The notes: generated from the sequence alone by a model not told the origin. A stretch of DNA of 27,198 bases from Bacteroidota bacterium (GCA_023412195.1 JAEYNZ010000122.1:1-27198), one strand, 5' to 3'; positions 16,908-25,684 are shown, counted from the stretch's first letter. Numbers and translations: made by a program.

Positions 16908-18593
16908 CTATCTGAACCTGATTTCTATCTGATTTTTACTCCCGCTGCCTTTAATAACCATATAAGGAGAGCCATTTACCATATCAGGTTCAGCATTAAC
17001 CCTTCTACCGTTAACAGTTGCAGACACATATCCTTTTCCTGCCGGAACTGGAACCCTCAGGGTATATTGTTCAAAACTCCCGGACGTTGTCATCTTCATC
17101 ATGTTACTGCCACGCTGAAAAGAATATGTATACTTCACCTGGTTACCATCGCCACCATATCCTACGTCTACAGAAGTTTTATCAACGCCGGCAAAGTACC
17201 ACCGGGGAGATATCTCCACTTCCCTGAATTGTACATTTTTGTCCACCACACCCGCCAGTCCTTCTACAAGCGCACTGACAAATGCAGCCTGCCCCCACTC
17301 ATTTGGAACTGCTTCTGTCTGTTCTGTACCATCCTGGCTGACACAGCCTGGAAGTCGCCGGTTGTTTGAATCCATGATTTGATTGAGCCTTTGAAGTATC
17401 TCCACGGCATAAGGTTCCTGTCCGTTCTGAAAGGCGGCCTTTGCCAGCTCTCCACCCACCAGGGGCAGGATGGCGCCGTTCATGTATTCCCCGACTTTAT
17501 ACTTGCCAAAATGAGGTTCGATAAAAGGGTAGATGCCAAACCATTCTGCCACAGATTCACCTTTCACCTCCTGCCATACCTTCTTGTATGATTCAATGAT
17601 TGAATATGACATTTCTTGTGTGGGCGCACCGCGGTTCATGGAATAAGTATTCGAAAGACCCAGTGCGTTAATGGGATCAGTTTTAATATGTGCAGGTACG
17701 GGCTGAATGGGAACAAAGTGGGCATAATGATTGCCATTCCAGCAGAGTGTATTCAGCCTGTGCCGGAAAAGTTCTCCCTGTAACTCCCATTCCCTGGCCG
17801 ATTCCAGATCGCCTGTAGCCCTGAAAAGTTCTGCAAGTTGCTTGCATGCCTGATACATTCCACTGTTGTCGCCATGCATGATTCCCTTAGGCGTTTCGGG
17901 GGTGTTGCCTATATGATACAAAAGCCTGTCAACGCCTGTAAGGCTGTCAGGCTCGGATGTAAAATCCCATGTATCGATGGAATAGGGCCTTTTCACAAGG
18001 AGGTATTCCTCCGACCAGCGCAGAGGATCTGTCATCTCATACTTCATTCCCTTAACCAGGACAGGGAGCCATTTTCGCAGGTATGCGGTGTCGCCTGATG
18101 ACTGCCAGCTGGTATACACACCTTCTACCATCAGATATTCCAGGTCCGCCTCAATGGGCATCCTGAAAAAGAAGTTCTGATTGTTGACATCTACAAAATA
18201 AAATTCATTGTCAAAAACATTCGTAAAAAACAGCTGCCCGACATTCTGATCCTTATACGACATCCAGTAATCGAAATACATCCCTTTAGGTGTCTGTCTG
18301 CCCATAAAAAAAGCATTATAACTGGACAGATCATCCTCCCAGTATTTGTAAGCCTTAATGGTATGTATGTGGTCGCGCACCCACGAAATAAACATACGCC
18401 TTTCCTCACCATCAAGGGTAACTGTTTTTATCCGCGATTTTTCATAAAGGTTCTTTTTCAGATCATTTAACAGGGTGCTGTACATACCCGATTCTTCTCC
18501 AAACACAACCTGTCCTCTTAAGGATACAACCTGAAATACCAATAGCAGAATGATCAGGAACTGTCGTTTCATAAGTTTGGTTTTATTCTTCAT
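16908..18593 (-). CDS. Secreted (alpha/alpha)6-barrel glycosidase-like protein, family unassigned
   Basis: This 561-residue protein has a signal peptide (KRQFLIILLLVFQVVSLRGQ). An all-helical barrel region follows with YWMSYKD, RMPIEADLEYLMVEGVYTSW, DNSGMYQACKQLAELFRATGD, YKVGEYMNGAILPLVGGELAKAAF and PNEWGQAAFVSALVEGLAGV. The last 110 residues look like a beta-sandwich. The pattern resembles six-hairpin glycosidases (GH37/GH63/GH94-like) but lacks the GH78 acid motif, and I do not recognise the family. D86-D87 and E415/E418 near the later repeats are only possible active-site residues. Its ATG overlaps the upstream TGA (ATGA). A second ATG seven codons downstream (18572) also fits the signal peptide. 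Confidence 0.6.
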   Translation of the reverse strand: MKNKTKLMKRQFLIILLLVFQVVSLRGQVVFGEESGMYSTLLNDLKKNLYEKSRIKTVTLDGEERRMFISWVRDHIHTIKAYKYWEDDLSSYNAFFMGRQTPKGMYFDYWMSYKDQNVGQLFFTNVFDNEFYFVDVNNQNFFFRMPIEADLEYLMVEGVYTSWQSSGDTAYLRKWLPVLVKGMKYEMTDPLRWSEEYLLVKRPYSIDTWDFTSEPDSLTGVDRLLYHIGNTPETPKGIMHGDNSGMYQACKQLAELFRATGDLESAREWELQGELFRHRLNTLCWNGNHYAHFVPIQPVPAHIKTDPINALGLSNTYSMNRGAPTQEMSYSIIESYKKVWQEVKGESVAEWFGIYPFIEPHFGKYKVGEYMNGAILPLVGGELAKAAFQNGQEPYAVEILQRLNQIMDSNNRRLPGCVSQDGTEQTEAVPNEWGQAAFVSALVEGLAGVVDKNVQFREVEISPRWYFAGVDKTSVDVGYGGDGNQVKYTYSFQRGSNMMKMTTSGSFEQYTLRVPVPAGKGYVSATVNGRRVNAEPDMVNGSPYMVIKGSGSKNQIEIRFR

Positions 18594-20161
18594 TTACTGA
18601 GATAAGAAGTATTGGTAAGCTTCATTTTCTGACTTCCTGAAGCATTGGGATTACCCGAGCCTTTGAAGTTGTCAACAGCAAGATCCGTTACATTCACACA
18701 TTCAATTCCATGGGTAAAAAATGATGGCAGATCAGGGCCCCATGACAAGGAAAAATCACGTAGGGCCAAACCATTTACATGTTGTGCATAAATGCCCGGT
18801 ATATCATGTTCAAATATTTGCATCGAAATAGGAGTGGCCGGCCGCAAATCAAAGTTCCCCCCATATGCCATGGTTTCTTTTCCATTCCTCATATGCAATT
18901 TTATATGATTGAATGTAATGTTTTCCATGGGACTGTCATCCAGTCCGTAAACCAGAATTCCCTGTTCTCCTGTTGCTATGATGTTATTGAACTGTACATT
19001 TTTGATCTGACCTGCCTTGAGACCCTCAAACCTGGAAACAGATGATAAGTGTATGGGTTCGCCATGACCCCACCACTGACCATTATGCAGCCTGGTTTCA
19101 ATGATGATATTGGAAAATAACAAATCTTCGATGTTGCTGGCATCGTGGGCAAATATGCCGATACCCCGATGGGAATCATGTATGATTATATTTGAAAAAG
19201 TGCATCTTCTGATGGGATGCTGGCCATATCCGATACGGATTCCGGCTGAACTAGATTTCAGCACACAGTTTGTAACGGTCATGTTTTCACCATAAATGGT
19301 TTTGTTGCCATAGGTATGTTGAGCCTGCTCTGTTGTGTTCAATCCCGGTGTTTCCTCATCCTTGGGAAACCCGGTAAGGACAATGGCATCATCCCCTCCC
19401 GAAATATTGCAGTTTGATATACGTATATTTCTCGAAATGGTGCAGTGAATGCCATCGCTGTTGGGAACAAGGGGATTGTTTTTGATTGTAACACCGTCAA
19501 CCAGCACCCCATCACAAAATCCAAAACGAAAAGCCCAGATGGGTGTATCCTTTACAGTAATGCCGCTGACCGAAACATTGTTACAATGAAAAAATACAAT
19601 TGTCATTCCGGGTGAACGTTTTCTTTTAACAGGACCATCGGTAAAAAATACCCCTTCAGGCATATAATTTTCCTTTTGCCTGGTCCTTTGCTTATCAAAT
19701 TCATTGTATACATGATTCACCGAAAAATCATAAAAACTGTCACCACTTCCATCGATGGTGCCCGTGCCCGAGATCGCTACATTGATGGCATCTTCGCAAT
19801 AGATTATGCCCGGAGATCTTCCCTGCCTTGAATAATCATTCAGGTTTGTACTTCCTTTTAAAACAGCCCCATGTTCCAGATGAAGGTTTACATTGCTTTT
19901 CAGAAAAAGCGTACCTGTAATGAAAGTTCCTGCCGGAACAATAACCCGTCCTCCTCCTGCAGCCTCACATTCATCAATAGCCCTCTGAATGGATTCTGTG
20001 CTGATTTCCCCTATGGTACTGCCATAACTGGTAATAATAAAATCACTCCTCTGCACTACACCATCCTGTTCAGGATTGTCAGAAGTTTGTGCAGAAACTG
20101 CTGAAGCATGAAAGAGAACAGCCAGAATTATGAGGCTGTTCAGCAAAAGTCCTGGTTTCAT
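18590..20161 (-). CDS. GH28-like (polygalacturonase-like) right-handed beta-helix protein
   Basis: This 523-residue protein has a signal peptide ending near residue 24 (AVSAQ). The pectinase-type beta-helix starts with STESIQRAIDECEAAGGGRVIVPAGTF. N234-S235-D236 (NSDGIHC) and D257-D258 (SGGDDAIV) match the GH28 catalytic Asp motifs. The GHG motif is absent: the corresponding region reads SSAGIRIG at about 304-311, and the following RIK is not clear. It therefore belongs to a divergent branch and may act on something other than homogalacturonan, for example rhamnogalacturonan or an oligosaccharide end. It overlaps the next gene by four bases and lies 20 bases after the GH78 gene. Confidence 0.78.
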   Translation of the reverse strand: MKPGLLLNSLIILAVLFHASAVSAQTSDNPEQDGVVQRSDFIITSYGSTIGEISTESIQRAIDECEAAGGGRVIVPAGTFITGTLFLKSNVNLHLEHGAVLKGSTNLNDYSRQGRSPGIIYCEDAINVAISGTGTIDGSGDSFYDFSVNHVYNEFDKQRTRQKENYMPEGVFFTDGPVKRKRSPGMTIVFFHCNNVSVSGITVKDTPIWAFRFGFCDGVLVDGVTIKNNPLVPNSDGIHCTISRNIRISNCNISGGDDAIVLTGFPKDEETPGLNTTEQAQHTYGNKTIYGENMTVTNCVLKSSSAGIRIGYGQHPIRRCTFSNIIIHDSHRGIGIFAHDASNIEDLLFSNIIIETRLHNGQWWGHGEPIHLSSVSRFEGLKAGQIKNVQFNNIIATGEQGILVYGLDDSPMENITFNHIKLHMRNGKETMAYGGNFDLRPATPISMQIFEHDIPGIYAQHVNGLALRDFSLSWGPDLPSFFTHGIECVNVTDLAVDNFKGSGNPNASGSQKMKLTNTSYLSK

Positions 20162-20181
20162 AGCGAAAGGTTTTGATAAAG

Positions 20182-22569
20182 TTAAAGATTTATTTCCTGT
20201 TTTCCGGGTTTCAACAGCATCTTTTGCCTGCCCTGACGTAAAGTAACTTCCATACCCGCCGGAACTGTAATTTTGCCTTTTATTTTTGAACCATCCTGTA
20301 TAAGGTTCATTTCTATATTCCCGAGATGATGCGGGTAAAGTGCCCTGATCTCACCAAATTCGCCCAATGCAGGAGTTATATCCACCTTCCTGTGACCAGG
20401 CGCAGTGGGTTGAATGCCACATACTGAACGAAAAAAATGATAGTTGGGAGAACTGCTCCAGGGATGACATTCCGACCGCTGGTTTTCCTCCCCCCACTCC
20501 AAAGGAACCTCCACAAAGGTTGTCAGGCCACGATCTTTCATCAGTTGCCATTCGCTCAGTTCCGAAAGGAAATGTTCCTGCAAGCCTGATCGGTTCATGG
20601 CCTCAAATAAATATAAGTGTAAAAACAGGTCCACCTGCCCGTGCCAGTCACGTGGTTCCAGCAGCCGGCGCATAAGTTGCTGTGCATGGTCGCCCGTTAC
20701 TGCACCCGAAAGAATGGCCATTATATTTGTGATCTGGCTAACCTGGCTGTTTTCGGGCGATTCAGTATAAAAACCATCATTATCCCTGCACAGCCTGTTC
20801 ACGGCTCTGTTAATCCTGTGCGCCTGTTGCAGATATCGCCTCGACAAGGTACGGTTTCCCAGATATGAAAAAATTTCTGCAGCATGTTGTAGGGTATAAG
20901 CATAATGAAGGCTGTACAATGTATTGTTCCCTTCATAAATTCCCGGAGGTTCTCCGTTTACATAGTGCCGTGGCCAGGCAAGTGCCCCCCACCAGTCCAT
21001 CGGCCCCAGCAATCCATTGGGCTGCAACTTTTGTTCAAACCAGTGCAGAACGCTCTGGATCCCCAGCTCAAATTGCTTAATAAACTCATAATCGTCTTTC
21101 CACATCATATAATCATATACCTGGTCAATCCAGATCAGGGAATAAGATGGAATGACAAGATGAAAGGCATTAGGGTAACATGCATAGGTAAGCCCCTCAG
21201 GAATCCGCGACTGGTCGAACTGCACCAGTGAATTTCTTGTCAGCCTGTCATCACCTGACAGCGTGAGAAGTGTCAGATTATGCACCCTGGAGTCCCCGGT
21301 ATACTGCATCTGTTCGTAATAGGCATCTGATAGCAGATAATCCTGTGCACAAACAGAAACCGACCGCCATCCGGCATCCATGATCCAGTCGGTAAGATCA
21401 TTCTCAGCATTGAATACGGCCTTTAGTTCAACGGGTGCCCGGCTTTCCACATGATAGTAATTTTCAATGACAATCGGATCATCAAAAGTGACCACATCGA
21501 GCTGGATGTACCTGAATGTGCGCAGGTAAGTAGGTTTATACACCCGGTTTTTACCACCTTCAGCTATGAAAATATCTTTCACCCCAACCATATGCTTCCC
21601 TTTAATATCATTGCGGTTACCCTTGGGTGATTTGTGTTCAACAATAAGGTTCTCAGCGTACATGGCCTGAATGATGGCTTCCTTACCCCCGCTGACAATC
21701 AGCTCAGGATAACCGGTGGTAAGGTGCTCCTGGTCAATCAGAATAATGACATCCTCATGGGGCGGAATCACTAGTGCACCTGTTTCATTGATATAACTTC
21801 TTCCCTCCTCAAGTCCTGAAGTGCTCCGGATATTTGTAAATGGCATAGCCGTTTCCTTCAGTACAGGAACTGTCCTTGGAACCAGCAGTTTTCCTCCTGA
21901 AAAGAGAATTCCCCCTGCATGTTGTGAATTCCTCCCACCTGCCACATCAGCCCATTTGGCCGGCAGCCACCCTGAATCGTCGTAGACTGGAGTTTCCCAA
22001 CCCCAGGGATAAAGGTCACCCCTGATGCTGTCGGTAGGATTTCCCACATACAGGCCAAAATCGATCGTGGTACGGTCGTTCATCCAATCTATATGTTTGG
22101 GAAAATGTGCTTTATTGTGAAAACATTTCCAGCTGCCTTGGTGTGTGTTTACAACTTCTTCAGATTCTGAATTCCCCTGCATAATAAAGGAGGTCATCTG
22201 CGAAAAAAAAGAAAACGACCGCTTCGGCCCCCAATTGATTACCTCTGCTGCTATCACATTTTCTCCTGCCTTAAGATATGCAGAAAGATCAACTGTTTCA
22301 TAAAACCAGTGCGCCAGGTCGCCTCTTGCAGGGCCCCTTAAAATGTACCTGCCGTTTACAAAAAGCCGGTAATGATTATCAGCAGAGACATGTACAATAA
22401 ACTCCTTGGGGCTGTTTTCAAGCCTGAAACTCTTGCGAAAATGAACCACTGCATGTGACTGCGGTTCCAGTCCGGGGTGGGTAATCCAATGGGCAGCCCA
22501 TTGAACAGGTTCAGCAGCAAAGGTAAAAACAGGTATGATCAGCAGCAGACAAGTCAGTATCCGGCTCAT
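20182..22569 (-). CDS. Alpha-L-rhamnosidase-like protein, GH78, full length (paralogue 1)
   Basis: This 795-residue protein has a signal peptide (SRILTCLLLIIPVFTFA). The first beta-sandwich contains HVSADNHYRLFVNGRYILRGPARGDL, and PWGWETPVYDDSGW follows near residue 188. The (alpha/alpha)6 barrel carries the GH78 motif LLSDAYYEQMQYTGD (general acid E419) and the base region TTFVEVPLEW (E687) with ECHPWSSSPNYHF (H702). The C-terminal beta domain ends near LKPGKQEINL. ATG at 22569 is chosen because it starts the signal peptide. The frame is open upstream to ATG 22695, which would add 42 unusual residues. It is the upstream, slightly longer paralogue of the protein at 11852-14203. Confidence 0.85.
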   Translation of the reverse strand: MSRILTCLLLIIPVFTFAAEPVQWAAHWITHPGLEPQSHAVVHFRKSFRLENSPKEFIVHVSADNHYRLFVNGRYILRGPARGDLAHWFYETVDLSAYLKAGENVIAAEVINWGPKRSFSFFSQMTSFIMQGNSESEEVVNTHQGSWKCFHNKAHFPKHIDWMNDRTTIDFGLYVGNPTDSIRGDLYPWGWETPVYDDSGWLPAKWADVAGGRNSQHAGGILFSGGKLLVPRTVPVLKETAMPFTNIRSTSGLEEGRSYINETGALVIPPHEDVIILIDQEHLTTGYPELIVSGGKEAIIQAMYAENLIVEHKSPKGNRNDIKGKHMVGVKDIFIAEGGKNRVYKPTYLRTFRYIQLDVVTFDDPIVIENYYHVESRAPVELKAVFNAENDLTDWIMDAGWRSVSVCAQDYLLSDAYYEQMQYTGDSRVHNLTLLTLSGDDRLTRNSLVQFDQSRIPEGLTYACYPNAFHLVIPSYSLIWIDQVYDYMMWKDDYEFIKQFELGIQSVLHWFEQKLQPNGLLGPMDWWGALAWPRHYVNGEPPGIYEGNNTLYSLHYAYTLQHAAEIFSYLGNRTLSRRYLQQAHRINRAVNRLCRDNDGFYTESPENSQVSQITNIMAILSGAVTGDHAQQLMRRLLEPRDWHGQVDLFLHLYLFEAMNRSGLQEHFLSELSEWQLMKDRGLTTFVEVPLEWGEENQRSECHPWSSSPNYHFFRSVCGIQPTAPGHRKVDITPALGEFGEIRALYPHHLGNIEMNLIQDGSKIKGKITVPAGMEVTLRQGRQKMLLKPGKQEINL

Positions 22570-22699
22570 GTGTTTTATCTTATATATTTTATGTGCGGTA
22601 AAGGGAAAACAAAAAGCACCTTTACAGCATGAAACAACAAACCGGGAAATAAAGTTCCGCATGTCAACCCTGTTCTTCTGCAACTGCCCTTCCATAGGT
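22570..22699 (-). other. Largest intra-operon gap (130 bases)
   Basis: All other gaps in the minus-strand cluster are 70 bases or less. This one lies between the DUF1593 and GH78 genes. TTTG motifs occur on the minus strand but no good TAnnTTTG box is paired with them. It may hold a secondary promoter or processing site, or, less likely, encode an N-terminal extension of the GH78 protein. Confidence 0.3.
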
Positions 22700-24079
22700 T
22701 TAGCGTTTTATGATTATGATCCTTTTATAAGCTGTCAGCCGGGGTTCTCCGCTGTCGGTAACCCTCAAAATCACATGCAACTCACTTCCCTGCTTCATTT
22801 CAGGAATTCTGACATCGGCTTTAGGACCATGAGCTGTGAGTTCCGGCTCATCATCATAACTGCCTGCTTCAGGATAAACCATCCATTCAAAATCAAGTTC
22901 ATCTTTATCAGGGTCTGAAGAACCGGAAGCATTCAGCCGGATTTTTCTGCCCGGCCTCTTAAGGATTACAAGTGGATCATTTTGAACATGCCTGTTTACT
23001 GCCACCACCGGAGCATGATTTGCATCAAAATAGTCTTTTACGCACCAATCCATGCGTGCTGCAAATTCCCTTTGAAAATCATCGCGCCACCTGTAAACCG
23101 TTGTCCGCTGATTGAAATCATCCCCAAACTTATCATTTGACCCTGTAAAGTAACCCTCATTATTCTTTGTAAAACGTCCACCCCATCCCCCGTAACCAGG
23201 GTTGGATGGATCATTCAGCCCGTTGTCCAGAAAAAAAAACCATGAGGGTGTATCCCCTTCCTTCATCAGCCCGTGGGGATTGGGATCTGTCCATGTCTTT
23301 ACCGGATACAGTGCACCCAGTTTACCATGACCTTCCAGCACATGCTCCCGGAACCATTGCATTGAGGTAAGGCTTTCATCGCCTCCCAGGTACATTCCCC
23401 TAAAGGTGGCATTTCTCCTGTCCTCCCCTTCAGGAGCCTTGTTCAGCACGTAAAATAATCCGGGGAAATTTTCGATGATCTTATTGAAAATGCCATCCTG
23501 ATCAGCTATATCATATATCCTGAGCTTTGAAATAAAGTGTGAATATGCTTCCGCCTTGCGTGTGTTTTTTACCTTCCACAACGCCTGGGCCACGTCAGTT
23601 TGTCCACCCCAGATTGAAATATTCAAAATCCTGACATCTTCTTTATCTGCACATTTTATAATCCATTCAGAAGCTTCGGTGTCATGCCCTTCTCCCACAT
23701 TTTCCCATCCCCGTTCAGGATTTCCTTTCTTTATGAGAGGAAACAATTCACCGGGCCCCGGATAATCGGGATCATGTTTTATCAGCATCGGTTGAACAGT
23801 TGCATAGGCCTGAATGACTTCTTCTATCAGGTCAGGCCGTATAATGCTTTCTCCCAACTCTCCGGGAGTGCCTGCTGCTGAACTTATAAGGCCTTCAATT
23901 TCAAAATCACAGGCATAAAGCATCAGCCTGATCAGCGACTGCCTGTCATCAGGATCACCACCAATATCAGTGGTCACCAGCAACCGTGGTTTCTGTCCTG
24001 TAACCGAAATTGCACATAACAAACATGTAAACAGGAATAAAGACCTAATCAACAATATTTTAATATCCCGGTATCCCAT
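22700..24079 (-). CDS. DUF1593 / Sde182-type nucleoside-hydrolase-like protein with C-terminal Ig-like domain
   Basis: This 459-residue secreted protein has a signal peptide ending near residue 29 (SVTGQ). The domain RLLVTTDIGGDPDDRQSLIRLML at 32-54 carries the Asp cluster of nucleoside hydrolases (D38, D42, D44, D45), as in DUF1593 (Sde182 nucleoside-hydrolase-like) proteins, some of which bind cellulose. GQTDVAQALWKV near residue 155 fits the family. Residues about 350-459 form an Ig-like domain with SDPDKDELDFEW. The true activity of the family is poorly known. ATG at 24079 follows the upstream stop by five bases; a TTG at 24088 would overlap it by four. Confidence 0.85.
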   Translation of the reverse strand: MGYRDIKILLIRSLFLFTCLLCAISVTGQKPRLLVTTDIGGDPDDRQSLIRLMLYACDFEIEGLISSAAGTPGELGESIIRPDLIEEVIQAYATVQPMLIKHDPDYPGPGELFPLIKKGNPERGWENVGEGHDTEASEWIIKCADKEDVRILNISIWGGQTDVAQALWKVKNTRKAEAYSHFISKLRIYDIADQDGIFNKIIENFPGLFYVLNKAPEGEDRRNATFRGMYLGGDESLTSMQWFREHVLEGHGKLGALYPVKTWTDPNPHGLMKEGDTPSWFFFLDNGLNDPSNPGYGGWGGRFTKNNEGYFTGSNDKFGDDFNQRTTVYRWRDDFQREFAARMDWCVKDYFDANHAPVVAVNRHVQNDPLVILKRPGRKIRLNASGSSDPDKDELDFEWMVYPEAGSYDDEPELTAHGPKADVRIPEMKQGSELHVILRVTDSGEPRLTAYKRIIIIKR

Positions 24080-24084
24080 AGTTT

Positions 24085-25467
24085 TCAAAGCGGTTTAACA
24101 AGATATTCCTTATAAACGGCGTCCCATGGCTCCCTCATAGGCCGCGACAGCATGTCATTTGCCTCAGGAACATTCAAAACCCGTTCTGTCTTAGGGTCCC
24201 ATTCAAGATCTTTATTCAGCATCATAGCAATATTTCCAAGGTGTGCTATGGTAATAGACCGGTGTGCCACCTCAACCGGGGCAATAGGCTCTTTACGTGA
24301 AATCACACAATCGATGAAATTGCGGAAATGATTATCGCTCTGGTATAGTTGTACATCGCCCCGGCCGATAACCACATCCTGCAGCGATTCGGGCTCAACA
24401 GTATGCTTGCCCCTGTCGGACCAGACTTTTCCTTCAGTGCCGATAAATGTAACCCCGAAATCTGAACCGCTTTTAACAATCAGCTTTACTCCATTCTCAT
24501 AAAAGCATTCAAAGTAGAAGTCTGTAGCTGTGTTGTAATGCGGATGTTCTGCCCATTTCGATGTGGCATTCCGGATATTTATTGGTCCCGTCAGTTCTGT
24601 ATCCATTCCCCATTGGGCAATATCAGGATGATGCCCTCCCCAGTCGGTTAACTGCCCTCCCGAATAATCAAGAATCCACCTGAAATTAACATGGGTTCGG
24701 CAGGGAGCATAAGGGGCAAAGGGTGCAGGCCCCAGCCAGAGTTCATAATTAAATCCATCAGGAACCGGAGCCAGGTCTGTAAGATGAGCTTTCTGTCCAA
24801 AATCAGGTGTACCGGACGGAAGTCCGCAAATTACAGTTTCAAGCTGCCCGATACGTCCGTTACGGACAAGTTCACAGATTCGCCTGAAATTATGGTTTGA
24901 ACGCTGCTGACTTCCTGTCTGAAAAATTACATTATGATGGCGGACTGCATCACTCATGGCACGTCCTTCGGCAATGGTCAGCGACAATGGTTTCTGGCAA
25001 TAAATGTCTTTTTTTGCAGCAGCTGCCATTAACACTGGAATGGCGTGCCAGTGATCGGGAGTAGCTATTTCAACTGCATCGATATCTTTTCGGGAAATCA
25101 CTTCACGAAAATCTTCCACGTCGGTGCAGGCACGGTAACGTCGTTCATACTTCCTGGTGTAAAAGCCATTCACTATATCGCGTATATATTCCCTTCCTGC
25201 CACCCGGCCATCCCAATAGCCGTCGCTTTTTTTGTTGACATCGCAAATCAGGGTAATTACAACCCTGTCGTCATTCAAAAAATCCATGACGTCATTGCCT
25301 GCCTGGTTTCCGGCACCAATCATTGCCAGATTTATTTTATCAGAAGGGGGAGTCTGCCCGTTTTTACCAACACATGCTGCCGGGATAATTGTCGGAACCG
25401 CTATTGCAGCCGTTACTGCAAGACTTGCCTTTTCAAGAAAAGTTCTCCGTTTCATAAGATTATTCAT
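24085..25467 (-). CDS. Tat-exported Gfo/Idh/MocA-family oxidoreductase
   Basis: This 460-residue protein starts with a twin-arginine signal (KRRTFLEKASLAVTAAIAVP); Cys32 after it (IIPAACVG) might be lipidated. The Rossmann motif INLAMIGAGNQAG at 45-57 binds NAD(P). The Gfo/Idh/MocA motif appears as YCQKPLS with K159. DWGGHHPDIAQWGM (D275, H279, H280) supplies likely catalytic residues. Export with a tightly bound cofactor is common for such Tat-type members, which oxidise or rearrange sugars, for example at C3. It is the first gene of the operon. A second ATG (25455) would begin right at the Tat motif. Confidence 0.88.
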   Translation of the reverse strand: MNNLMKRRTFLEKASLAVTAAIAVPTIIPAACVGKNGQTPPSDKINLAMIGAGNQAGNDVMDFLNDDRVVITLICDVNKKSDGYWDGRVAGREYIRDIVNGFYTRKYERRYRACTDVEDFREVISRKDIDAVEIATPDHWHAIPVLMAAAAKKDIYCQKPLSLTIAEGRAMSDAVRHHNVIFQTGSQQRSNHNFRRICELVRNGRIGQLETVICGLPSGTPDFGQKAHLTDLAPVPDGFNYELWLGPAPFAPYAPCRTHVNFRWILDYSGGQLTDWGGHHPDIAQWGMDTELTGPINIRNATSKWAEHPHYNTATDFYFECFYENGVKLIVKSGSDFGVTFIGTEGKVWSDRGKHTVEPESLQDVVIGRGDVQLYQSDNHFRNFIDCVISRKEPIAPVEVAHRSITIAHLGNIAMMLNKDLEWDPKTERVLNVPEANDMLSRPMREPWDAVYKEYLVKPL

Positions 25468-25599
25468 TGGTCACAATTCAGGTAAAATTAAATAATATAT
25501 GGAGAAGAAACATGGTTAGGTGCAGGATAAAGAATTAATTAGTTTTAAAGGATGCTGTTTTGATATGCCATACTTACCAAACTTGCAGTGCCTGGAAGT

Positions 25600-25622
25600 C
25601 CCCCCTCGGGTGATTTAGGGGG
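25600..25622. repeat. C-tract/G-tract palindromic repeat
   Basis: CCCCC (within 25600-25605) and GGGGG (25618-25622) flank TCGGGTGATTTA. It resembles the C-rich AAGTCCCCC...GATTTAGGGGG repeats seen between genes in many Bacteroidota genomes. A decayed copy of its left half appears at about 25750-25768 (CCTCCCTCGGTGGATTTTTG). Confidence 0.45.
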
Positions 25623-25647
25623 TCGTTTATGATCATAAGTTGACGAC
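25622..25647. repeat. Extended palindrome GTCGT-TTATGATCATAA-ACGAC
   Basis: TTATGATCATAA at 25627-25638 is a perfect 12-base palindrome. GTCGT (25622-25626) pairs with ACGAC (25643-25647) with four unpaired bases (GTTG) on the right side. It could be an operator for a dimeric regulator of the divergent genes, or the tip of a larger repeat hairpin. Confidence 0.45.
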
Positions 25648-25659
25648 GACCTCTCCCAA

Positions 25660-25676
25660 CCTCCCCTAAGGGGAGG
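25660..25676. repeat. CCTCCCC-TAA-GGGGAGG hairpin
   Basis: Perfect 7-base arms (25660-25666 and 25670-25676) surround a 3-base loop. No T-run follows on either strand, so it does not look like an intrinsic terminator. Similar CCTCCCC...GGGGAGG elements are common between Bacteroidota genes. Confidence 0.5.
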
Positions 25677-25684
25677 AGAAGACC

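Larger units (their letters stand above)
2619..25467 (-). other. 13-gene minus-strand glycan-degradation operon without SusC/SusD
   Basis: From the oxidoreductase at 25467 to the GH-A gene ending at 2619, every gene lies on the minus strand. Gaps are 5, 130, 20, -4, 0, 27, 46, 22, 55, 50, 70 and 19 bases. Nearly all products have export signals. No SusC/SusD pair, hybrid two-component regulator or ECF sigma/anti-sigma gene is present in the window. This counts the frameshifted gene as one. Co-transcription is inferred from spacing; an internal promoter at the 130-base gap is possible. Confidence 0.7.

Noticed and set aside
25660..25676. Intrinsic terminator
   Set aside because: The hairpin is perfect but has no T-run on either strand, and it sits between divergent genes where no transcript is expected to end.
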